A stretch of 60,913 bases of DNA from Lentisphaeria bacterium. Lineage in GTDB: Bacteria > Verrucomicrobiota > Lentisphaeria > Victivallales > Victivallaceae. Below the pieces are notes generated by a model. That model made no database searches and was not told the DNA's origin. It saw only the letters and a list, made by a program, of their open reading frames with translations. The translations under genes were made by a program, and so were the position numbers. Shown here piece after piece: positions 8,182 through 16,209 of this stretch; position 1 is the stretch's first letter; the number at the start of each line of letters is the position of its first letter. The stretch covers positions 1-60,913 of the forward strand of contig JAFVZB010000055.1 in assembly GCA_017508385.1 (NCBI GenBank). The letters are read 5' to 3'.

Positions 8182-9046
8182 AGCAGTCATTCCCGCCGCA
8201 GGTTTCGGGACCCGTTTTCTGCCCTTTTCAAAATCTGTGCCCAAAGAGCTGATACCGCTGGTTGACCGTCCGGTCATCCAGTACGTCATCGAAGAGGCGG
8301 TCGCCGCCGGAATTGAAGAGATACTCATTATTCTAAGCAGTGAAAAAGAGGCGGTCATCCGCCACTTCAACCCGGTTCCTGAACTGGAAAGACGGCTTGC
8401 CGAGCGAAAGAAAACCGATATCCTCGAGGAGATCGTGCGCCTCAACTCGCTTGCCAAAATCCACTACGTCTATCAGCAGCAGCTCAACGGACTCGGTGAT
8501 GCCGTGCTTCAGGCAAAATCTTTCTGCGGAAACGAGCCTTTTGCCGTGCTGCTCGGTGATACCGTCATGGATTCCTTTGAAGAGCGTTGCGTCACCCGTC
8601 AGCTGGTGGATGTGTTCGACAAGTTCGGTTCAAGCGTGGTGGCACTCGAAGAGGTTCCGTTGGAAAAGGTCTCGAGCTACGGAATAGCCGACGGCAAAAT
8701 GTGCGCTGAGAATGTGCTGGATATCTGCCGCATGGTGGAAAAACCCTCTCCGGAAAACGCTCCGTCACGCCTTGCTTTTGCGGCACGATATGTGTTTACT
8801 CCGCAGATATTTGACGAGCTGCAAACGACTCCGAGAGGCAAAGACAACGAGCTGCAGCTCACCGATGCCATGAGTTCTCTGCTCAACAGTGCAAAAATGT
8901 ATGGATGCCGGATCGCAGGCAAACGCTATGATCTGGGCAGTAAGATCGGTTTCCTCAAGGGAACCGTTGAGTTTGGTCTGCGCAGACCCGAATTCAGAGA
9001 GGCATTTGCCGATTTCCTGCGTGAGACTGTTAAAAATCTGGATTGA
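8168..9046 (+). CDS. galU: UTP-glucose-1-phosphate uridylyltransferase family protein
   Basis: This 292-residue nucleotidyltransferase makes UDP-sugars from UTP and a sugar-1-phosphate. KAVIPAAGFGTRFLPFSKSV gives the GxGTRxLP nucleotide-binding loop, and KELIPLVDRPVIQYVIEEAV is the family core. LPFAVLLGDT-like residues (EPFAVLLGDTVMD) hold the metal-binding Asp. The ATG at 8168 is preferred over an upstream frame start at 8126 because GGGAGA precedes it and homology begins there. The overlap with the GHMP kinase gene implies translational coupling. GalU acts on glucose-1-phosphate, but this enzyme may also accept the neighbour's product. Confidence 0.88.
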   Translation: MSIRKAVIPAAGFGTRFLPFSKSVPKELIPLVDRPVIQYVIEEAVAAGIEEILIILSSEKEAVIRHFNPVPELERRLAERKKTDILEEIVRLNSLAKIHYVYQQQLNGLGDAVLQAKSFCGNEPFAVLLGDTVMDSFEERCVTRQLVDVFDKFGSSVVALEEVPLEKVSSYGIADGKMCAENVLDICRMVEKPSPENAPSRLAFAARYVFTPQIFDELQTTPRGKDNELQLTDAMSSLLNSAKMYGCRIAGKRYDLGSKIGFLKGTVEFGLRRPEFREAFADFLRETVKNLD

Positions 9047-9051
9047 AAAAA

Positions 9052-10548
9052 GTGTTTGATTTTTTGAAAAAAGCCGTGCTCCGGGCATTCGGAGCTGAAA
9101 AGAAAGCGGCTCCGGAAAGAAAAAACTCCGGAAAGCCACAGCAGAAAAAGAGTAAAAAGAAGCCTGCCGCAAACGCAAAAGCGGCAAAGCCTGAGCAAAA
9201 ACAACGCCGTTCCGAAAAGAAGCCTGCTCCGCAGAAACCGCAGGCGAAACGCAATATACCCAGGAAGCCTGAGGCACTCAAGGATGTTCCCGTCTGCGAG
9301 GGCAAGATGCGTTTTCTCGATCTTGCTCTGCACGAAGATGTGCAGTTCAGCGTTCAGGATGCAGGTTTTGAATACTGCACCCCCATCCAGAAGCTCGCAC
9401 TTCCCGCCCTGCTCGAAGGACGTGACCTCGCCGCCCGTGCCCAGACCGGAACCGGAAAAACTGCCGCATTTCTGCTTGCATCTTTCACCAAACTGCTCAA
9501 CACTCCGCTGGCAGAGAGAAAGAGTGCGGCTCCGAGAATACTGGTGCTCGCTCCGACCAGAGAGCTTGCCGCCCAGATACACTCCGACTCAGAGAAGCTC
9601 GGTGTCTTTACCGGACTCAACAGTGTCGTGGTTTTCGGAGGCATGGATTATGAGAAACAGCGCAAAAACCTCGATGCTCCCGTCGATCTGGTCATCGGAA
9701 CTCCCGGCAGGATCATCGACTACTCACGCAGCGGTTATCTCGACCTCTCAAAGGTGGAAATACTGGTCATCGATGAAGCCGACCGTATGCTTGATATGGG
9801 TTTTATTCCTGACGTGAAGCGCATCGTTTCCATGCTGCCCCGCAAGGGAGAGCGGCAGACGCTGATGTTCAGCGCAACACTCGATGAGAGCATTCTGCGC
9901 CTCGCATCGGGCTGGCTCGCCGACCCCTACGTGGTCGAGAGCGAACCCGACCAGCTGGTGAGCGGAAACATCGACCAGAAGTTCTACTCAGTCTCGAGGG
10001 ATGAGAAACTTGCGGTCACACTGCATATCCTCAACAACATGCCCTACGAGCGGCTCATCATCTTCGGAAACCGCAAAGACGTCAACCTGCGCCTGCAATA
10101 CGATTTGGCAAAGTACGGCCACCTCGTGCCCGTGCTTTCGGGTGATATTCCGCAGGAAAAACGCATCCGTATCCTGGAAAAATTCCGCTCAGGCGAAGAG
10201 AAAGTCATCATCGCAACCGACGTCGCAGCCCGTGGAATCCACGTTGACAACGTAAGTCTGGTCATCAACTACGACCTGCCGGAACGCTCCGAGGATTACA
10301 TCCACCGCATCGGCAGAACCGGACGTGCCGGAAATACCGGTACTTCAATAAGTTTCCTCTGCGAATACGGAGCATACTATCTGCCCGCCATCGAGGAGCT
10401 GTTGAAAACCACCTTCCCGAGCGAACTTCCTCCGGAAGAGATGCTCGCTCTCCCCGAGCCCGACCCCAACGCCAAACTCCCCTCCCCCAAAGGCTCATTT
10501 TCAGGCAAACCCGGCAGAAAGCCATCCCCCCGCCGCTCACGCCGCTGA
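9052..10548 (+). CDS. DEAD-box ATP-dependent RNA helicase
   Basis: This protein of about 498 residues has all helicase motifs: Q motif (CTPIQKLALP), motif I AQTGTGKT, Ia PTRELAAQ, Ib TPGR, II DEAD, III SAT, V ATDVAARGIHV and VI HRIGRTGRAG. It resembles the RhlE/RhlB group that remodels RNA in ribosome assembly or decay. An N-terminal extension of roughly 75 residues rich in Lys, Pro and Ala precedes the core, and the tail is basic; both probably bind RNA. The start is uncertain. The GTG at 9052 has GGA at fair spacing, while a TTG at 9043 overlaps the galU stop. It is the last gene before a strong bidirectional terminator. Confidence 0.93.
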   Translation: MFDFLKKAVLRAFGAEKKAAPERKNSGKPQQKKSKKKPAANAKAAKPEQKQRRSEKKPAPQKPQAKRNIPRKPEALKDVPVCEGKMRFLDLALHEDVQFSVQDAGFEYCTPIQKLALPALLEGRDLAARAQTGTGKTAAFLLASFTKLLNTPLAERKSAAPRILVLAPTRELAAQIHSDSEKLGVFTGLNSVVVFGGMDYEKQRKNLDAPVDLVIGTPGRIIDYSRSGYLDLSKVEILVIDEADRMLDMGFIPDVKRIVSMLPRKGERQTLMFSATLDESILRLASGWLADPYVVESEPDQLVSGNIDQKFYSVSRDEKLAVTLHILNNMPYERLIIFGNRKDVNLRLQYDLAKYGHLVPVLSGDIPQEKRIRILEKFRSGEEKVIIATDVAARGIHVDNVSLVINYDLPERSEDYIHRIGRTGRAGNTGTSISFLCEYGAYYLPAIEELLKTTFPSELPPEEMLALPEPDPNAKLPSPKGSFSGKPGRKPSPRRSRR

Positions 10549-10569
10549 ACCGGGAAAAATCGGGACACA

Positions 10570-10610
10570 AAAAAACCTTCAGGCATCAACATTGCGCTTG
10601 AAGGTTTTTT
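10570..10610. terminator. Bidirectional intrinsic terminator
   Basis: A 12-base perfect stem (AAAAAACCTTCA at 10570-10581 with TGAAGGTTTTTT at 10599-10610) encloses a 17-base loop. A and T runs on both sides allow it to serve the convergent helicase and acyl-CoA ligase genes. Confidence 0.9.
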
Positions 10611-10636
10611 CTTTGCCACAAATGGAACAATAACTG

Positions 10637-12907
10637 TTATTTTTCCGGTGAGCTCATCTTGCGCAGCTCTGTGCGGCGGATTTTTCCACTGGTGGTCTTG
10701 GGCATCTGCTCGATGAACTCGATTTGACGGGGATACTTATACGGAGCAGTGTGAGTTTTGACATACTCCTGTATCTCCTTGACCAGAGCCTCAGTGCCGA
10801 CAGTGCCTTTGGTGAGCGTGATGTACGCTTTGACCACCTGACCTCGGGTCGGGTCGGGAACACCGATAACGGCGCACTCGAGAACGTAGGGAAGCTCCAT
10901 GAGCACGCTTTCGATTTCAAAGGGACCGATACGGTAGCCGCTTGATTTGATAAGGTCGTCGGTACGTCCAACATACCAGTAGTAGCCATCCTCATCTTTC
11001 CAGGCGGTGTCTCCGGTGTGGTAATAGCCGTCGTGCCAGGCATCGGCGGTATCCTCGTCATTGCCGTAACAGACAAAGAGTCCGGGAACCTCGTAAGGTT
11101 CAGCCTTGATGCAGATCTCACCGACCTCACCTGAGCGCACCTCCTCGCCGTCGGAATCCATCAGCACCACTTTGTACTGCGGATTGGGTTTGCCCATTGA
11201 ACCCGGCTTCGGATTCATTCCGGCAACGTTGCCCAGCACCATGGTGGTCTCGGTCTGACCGAAGCCCTCCATGAGTTTGACTCCGGTGGCACGGTAGAAC
11301 TGGTGGTAAACCTCAGGATTGAGTGCCTCACCTGCGATAGCGGCGTGGCGCAGTCCGGAAAAGTCGTACTTTGAAAGGTCTTCACGGATGAAGAAGCGGT
11401 ACATGGTCGGAGGAGCGCAGAAACTGGTTATTCCGCACTCGGCAAAGAGCGGCATGATTTTCGCCGCATCGAAGCGGTCAAAGTCATAGACCATCACAGC
11501 GCATTCGTTGAGCCACTGACCGTAGATTTTTCCCCAGAGAGCCTTCGCCCAGCCGGTGTCGCTGATTGTCAGATGCAGACCATCCGGCTCGACGCACTGC
11601 CACCATCTGGCGGTGACGATGTGACCGAGCGGATAGGTGAAGCAGTGGATGACCGACTTGGGAAATCCGGTAGTACCGCTGCTGAAAAACATGATCGAGG
11701 GGTCGGTAGCCTTGAGGTCGGCAGGACGCTTGAACTCGGCATCGAAAGAGGTGTACTCCTCATCGAAGTTGTGCCAGTCTTTGTATTTGCCGTCAACGCT
11801 GATGAGATTTTTCACCACCGGACACTTCTTCGCCGCCTCATCGGCGTTATCGGTGATAGTACCATCGACCGAGCAGATGACCGCTGCGATATTGGCATTT
11901 TCAAAGCGGTAAACAAAATCCTTGGTGAGCAGCTGATTGGATGCGGGCACGGCAACGGCTCCTATGCGGTGGAGAGCGTTGATGATTATCCAGAACTGGT
12001 AGTTGCGGCGCAGCACCAGCATGACCCGGTCGCCCTTTTTGATTCCGAGACTGCTCAGGTAGTTGGCGGCACGCTTGGACTCATCAGAGATATTTTTGAA
12101 AGTGAACTCTCTCTTCTCGTCGTTGCGGCTGATCCAGACCAGAGCCCGTTTATCAGGAGTGCGTGCGGCAATGGCATCGACCACATCGTAGGCAAAGTTG
12201 AAGTTTTCCGGATAACGGAACTTGATCGACTTCAAGTGACCGTTGGAATCGAGAGTCTCTTCGATGAAGTCCTCGCAGATGAGCTTGCGTTTCGGAGTCG
12301 AATCGATTTTGGTATCACTCTTGAACTCGAGCATATCCTCCTCGCCGTCACCCTTGATGACGATAGCAAGGAACTCGCATCCGGCGGGGTCGGCGGCGAC
12401 CATTCCGTGCGGATGGCTGGAGTCAAAGAGAATACTGTCTCCGGGGTTGAGCTCTTCGATGTGCTCGCCGATCTGGATACGCAGGTTTCCTGAAATCACA
12501 TAATCGAACTCCTGACCGTTGTGACTCTCGAGCGGAATACTCATCTTACCGTCAAGATATTGAGCCCTGACGTACAGCGGATCGACCTTGCGCTCCTTGA
12601 GGAACGGAGCCATGTGCTGATAATTGAGGTGTCTGCGGCGTTTGATGGGCAGACCTCCGCCTCCGCGGGTCAGGTTGTAAACAGAGAGTTTGGGAGTAGC
12701 TCCGCAAACAAGAGCACCGATATCGATTCCGAACCTCTCGGCACAGCGCAGAAGAAAAGCAAAAGAGCTGTCAACCACGCCGGACTCATGCAAACGGTAT
12801 TCCTCTTCACTGACACCTGTGACCTTAGCCATCTCGGCAGTTGATATATCGAGCGTCGTGCGGATCTCACGCAGACGTGCTCCCATGATCTGAAACGGAT
12901 TTTCCAT
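10637..12907 (-). CDS. HTH-cupin-acyl-CoA synthetase fusion protein
   Basis: This 756-residue protein joins three modules. Residues about 1-70 form an XRE-type helix-turn-helix (RLREIRTTLDISTAEMAKVT). Residues about 100-190 form a cupin (LESHNGQEFDYVISGNLRIQ, then SSHPHGMVAAD). From about 215 to the end is an acyl-adenylate-forming ligase with the P-loop-like FFSSGTTGFPKSVIH, YHTGDTAWKDEDGY, GRTDDLIKSSGYRIGP and the C-terminal catalytic Lys in TTSGKIRR. It should activate a carboxylic acid to its acyl-CoA. The regulator-like half suggests ligand sensing or self-control. The ATG at 12907 follows ACAGG; an in-frame upstream start at 12961 lies inside the promoter and was rejected. HTH-cupin proteins often sit beside such ligases; here they are one chain. 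Confidence 0.88.
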   Translation of the reverse strand: MENPFQIMGARLREIRTTLDISTAEMAKVTGVSEEEYRLHESGVVDSSFAFLLRCAERFGIDIGALVCGATPKLSVYNLTRGGGGLPIKRRRHLNYQHMAPFLKERKVDPLYVRAQYLDGKMSIPLESHNGQEFDYVISGNLRIQIGEHIEELNPGDSILFDSSHPHGMVAADPAGCEFLAIVIKGDGEEDMLEFKSDTKIDSTPKRKLICEDFIEETLDSNGHLKSIKFRYPENFNFAYDVVDAIAARTPDKRALVWISRNDEKREFTFKNISDESKRAANYLSSLGIKKGDRVMLVLRRNYQFWIIINALHRIGAVAVPASNQLLTKDFVYRFENANIAAVICSVDGTITDNADEAAKKCPVVKNLISVDGKYKDWHNFDEEYTSFDAEFKRPADLKATDPSIMFFSSGTTGFPKSVIHCFTYPLGHIVTARWWQCVEPDGLHLTISDTGWAKALWGKIYGQWLNECAVMVYDFDRFDAAKIMPLFAECGITSFCAPPTMYRFFIREDLSKYDFSGLRHAAIAGEALNPEVYHQFYRATGVKLMEGFGQTETTMVLGNVAGMNPKPGSMGKPNPQYKVVLMDSDGEEVRSGEVGEICIKAEPYEVPGLFVCYGNDEDTADAWHDGYYHTGDTAWKDEDGYYWYVGRTDDLIKSSGYRIGPFEIESVLMELPYVLECAVIGVPDPTRGQVVKAYITLTKGTVGTEALVKEIQEYVKTHTAPYKYPRQIEFIEQMPKTTSGKIRRTELRKMSSPEK

Positions 12908-12949
12908 AAATATACCTGTCATAAGTTGATTAAATACATTTCGCCGTAT

Positions 12950-12978
12950 AATATAGCACAACTTGTGCTTAATATCAA
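12950..12978 (-). promoter_or_regulatory. Predicted promoter of the fusion gene with embedded palindrome
   Basis: On the minus strand TTGATA (12973-12978) and TATATT (12950-12955) are 17 bases apart. The spacer holds a perfect 7-1-7 inverted repeat, AGCACAA-C-TTGTGCT at 12955-12969, placed between the -35 and -10 boxes. This is a plausible operator for the HTH domain of the gene's own product. Confidence 0.6.
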
Positions 12979-13006
12979 TTGCTTTTAATTATTTTGAGTG
13001 TATATT
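12979..13006 (+). promoter_or_regulatory. Predicted promoter of tRNA-Leu
   Basis: TTGCTT (12979-12984) and TATATT (13001-13006) are 16 bases apart, and the tRNA starts 14 bases after the -10 box. The -35 box directly abuts the -35 box of the divergent fusion gene. Confidence 0.5.
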
Positions 13007-13019
13007 ATATTCTGAACAA

Positions 13020-13104
13020 GCGCGAATGGTGAAATTGGCAGACACGCAGGATTTAGGTTCCTGTATCGAAAGATGTGCGGGTTCAAGTCCCGCTTCGCGC
13101 ACCA
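13020..13104 (+). tRNA. tRNA-Leu (anticodon UAG)
   Basis: The acceptor arms GCGCGAA (13020-13026) and TTCGCGC (13094-13100) pair perfectly. The anticodon stem CAGGA/TCCTG encloses the loop TTTAGGT, giving anticodon TAG, which reads CUN leucine codons. A long variable arm (about TATCGAAAGATG) marks a class II tRNA. The T arm is GCGGG-TTCAAGT-CCCGC. The terminal CCA at 13102-13104 is encoded in the DNA. Confidence 0.96.
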
Positions 13105-13129
13105 TTATCAAAATTTATTTTGATAATGG
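13102..13129 (+). terminator. Palindromic hairpin at the 3' end of the tRNA
   Basis: CCATTATCAAAAT (13102-13114) and ATTTTGATAATGG (13117-13129) form a perfect 13-base inverted repeat around TT. The encoded CCA of the tRNA lies inside the left arm. It may stop transcription or block processing until cut. There is no T-run after it. Confidence 0.5.
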
Positions 13130-13145
13130 CAGACGATGCGGGGGG

Positions 13146-13234
13146 AGGCTAAAACTTTTTTTCAGGGTAAAAAATGTTTTCGCCTCCCCCCACACCCCCC
13201 TCCACTTTCAAAAAAAGCGGAGTACTTTTTTATT
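13146..13234 (-). repeat. Dispersed hairpin repeat, copy 3
   Basis: This segment aligns with 1-94 in the same orientation at roughly 90 percent identity by eye. It has an AGGCTAAAAC hairpin with matching GTTTTCGCCT, then a C-rich stretch, then CCACTTTCAAAAAAAGCGGA, GTACTTTTTT and ATTGA. Flanking G5 and C6 runs lengthen the hairpin. It lies between the tRNA and the end of thiC, with no gene in it. Confidence 0.75.
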
Positions 13235-13319
13235 GATAACGTCTGTGAAGTCACAAACGGTATGATTGGTGCCGCCTTGTCACAGCGTAGTGAAACTAAG
13301 ACGGACACCGGTATTTTCT

Positions 13320-14618
13320 TTACAACGAGTGCTTCTTCAACTCGGCATTTATCCTCATTGAGCAGAAATCAGGACCGCACATCGTGCAGTAATCGGGATT
13401 GTTTTCACACCCTCCCCTCGCTCTTTTGCGGTACTCTGCCGCCCGTTCCGGGTCAAGTGACAGGTCGAACTGCTTCTGCCAGTTGAACTGCGCTCTGGCA
13501 TCGGATATGGCATCGTCGATATCCCTCGCTCCCGGAATACCTCTCGCCACGTCGATGGCGTGAGCTGCGATTTTGAAAGCTATAACTCCGTTGCGCACAT
13601 CCTCTTTTTCGGGAAGTCCGAGGTGCTCCATCGGAGTCACATAGCAGAGCATGGCTGCTCCGTGGTAAGCTCCCTGCGCAGCTCCTATCGCCGCAGTTAT
13701 GTGGTCGTACCCCGGAGCACAATCGGCAACCACAGGTCCGAGTATGTAGAACGGAGCATCACCGCACACCTTTTGCTCAAGCCGCATATTCATTTCGATC
13801 TCATTGTAGGGAACGTGTCCCGGTCCCTCGACCATCGCCTGAACATTGGCTTTGCGGCACCTTTCCACCAGTCTGCCCAGCTCATCGAGCTCGGCAAATT
13901 GAGCACGGTCACTGGCATCGGCAAGGCATCCCGGACGCAGTCCGTCACCCAGTGAGAGCGTGACATCGTACTTTTGACAGATTTCCAGAATGCGGTCGAA
14001 GCAGGTGTAAAACGGATTTTCCCTGCCGGTGCGTTTCATGTATCTGGCGATCAGACTGCCTCCGCGGCTGACGATACCGAGTTTGCGTTCAAGTGCGAGC
14101 GGCAGGTGTTTGGCAAGAAGTCCGCTGTGAATGGTCATGTAATCGACACCCTGCTCAGCCTGTTCGGCTATCACTTTGAGGATGTTTTCTTCGGATATGC
14201 CATCAGCTCCGAAGCGGGCGACAAGTTCGTATATCGGCACTGTTCCCACCGGAATGGTGCTCTTTTCGATTATTCCGCGGCGGATTTCGGGAATATTTTC
14301 GCCGGTGCTCAAATCCATCACGGTATCAGCTCCGAAGCGAATGGAAAACTCAAGTTTTTCCAGTTCAAGTTCGAGCGATGAAGCAAGCGTACTAGTTCCG
14401 ATATTTGAGTTGATTTTGATTTTGAGCTCCCTGCCGATTCCCATCGGAACAAGGTTGCTGTGGTTGATGTTCGCCGGGATCACCACTTTGCCCGAGGCGA
14501 CTCTTTCACAAATAAATTCAGCACTGCGCCGTTCAGCTTGGGCGACACTGAGCATCTGAGGCGTAATAACTCCCTTGCGGGCGGCTTCGACTTGGGTGGA
14601 AAAACTGCGGCTGCTCAT
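13320..14618 (-). CDS. thiC: Phosphomethylpyrimidine synthase ThiC
   Basis: ThiC is a radical-SAM enzyme that rearranges aminoimidazole ribotide to hydroxymethylpyrimidine phosphate in thiamine synthesis. The 432-residue protein has the C-terminal 4Fe-4S motif CTMCGPDFC and the conserved MVEGPGHVPYNEIEMNM and GLRPGCLADA blocks. The length suits the short bacterial ThiC form. The start is the ATG at 14618, which follows AAAGGA with eight bases between. A longer frame from 14723 would run through the riboswitch and was rejected. Control is by the TPP riboswitch in the leader. No other thiamine gene is adjacent. Confidence 0.97.
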   Translation of the reverse strand: MSSRSFSTQVEAARKGVITPQMLSVAQAERRSAEFICERVASGKVVIPANINHSNLVPMGIGRELKIKINSNIGTSTLASSLELELEKLEFSIRFGADTVMDLSTGENIPEIRRGIIEKSTIPVGTVPIYELVARFGADGISEENILKVIAEQAEQGVDYMTIHSGLLAKHLPLALERKLGIVSRGGSLIARYMKRTGRENPFYTCFDRILEICQKYDVTLSLGDGLRPGCLADASDRAQFAELDELGRLVERCRKANVQAMVEGPGHVPYNEIEMNMRLEQKVCGDAPFYILGPVVADCAPGYDHITAAIGAAQGAYHGAAMLCYVTPMEHLGLPEKEDVRNGVIAFKIAAHAIDVARGIPGARDIDDAISDARAQFNWQKQFDLSLDPERAAEYRKRARGGCENNPDYCTMCGPDFCSMRINAELKKHSL

Positions 14619-14684
14619 TTTCTGCATCCTTTCTTTGAGTTTTTCCGACGCAGAAAAAACTATTTCGGCTTTGCAGAAAACAGC

Positions 14685-14768
14685 TGTAATTCCTACGCCG
14701 GCATTATCCGGTTCAGGTTCCATTCGGGTATTATCTCAGCCATCCTCCGCGGACAGCACCCCGTTACA
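14685..14768 (-). ncRNA. TPP riboswitch (THI box) upstream of thiC
   Basis: Read on the minus strand, the leader contains GGGGTGC, GGCTGAGAT, ACCC, GAACCTGAACCGGATAATGC and CGTAGGAA in the order and spacing of the thiamine pyrophosphate aptamer. The closing P1 stem is TGTAA/TTACA (14764-14768 with 14685-14689). About 66 bases separate it from the thiC start. No strong terminator stem with a T-run was seen there, so control may be at translation through the AAAGGA site. Confidence 0.95.
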
Positions 14769-14777
14769 CTCTGATAA

Positions 14778-14806
14778 AATATACTGCATAAAAATCAATT
14801 TTTCAA
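14778..14806 (-). promoter_or_regulatory. Predicted promoter of thiC
   Basis: On the minus strand TTGAAA (14801-14806) and TATATT (14778-14783) are 17 bases apart, placing the transcript start just before the riboswitch. Confidence 0.65.
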
Positions 14807-14807
14807 C

Positions 14808-16139
<1,332 letters not shown>

Positions 16140-16160
16140 ACCAACATAAAATTTCCGCAT

Positions 16161-16200
16161 AAAAAAGGCAGTTACCTGTTTTCCGGCAACTGCCTTTTTT
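16161..16200. terminator. Bidirectional intrinsic terminator
   Basis: AAAAAAGGCAGTT pairs with AACTGCCTTTTTT around a loop of about 14 bases (ACC and GG may extend the stem). It serves eno and the convergent pseudopilin operon. Confidence 0.92.
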
Positions 16201-16209
16201 CTTTTGGTG

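Noticed and set aside
11573..12493. 306-codon plus-strand open frame inside the ligase fusion
   Set aside because: Antisense shadow of a gene with complete adenylating-enzyme motifs.
14619..14723. Longer ThiC reading frame adding 35 residues
   Set aside because: The extra residues are encoded by the TPP riboswitch and leader; the ATG at 14618 has a ribosome site at proper spacing.
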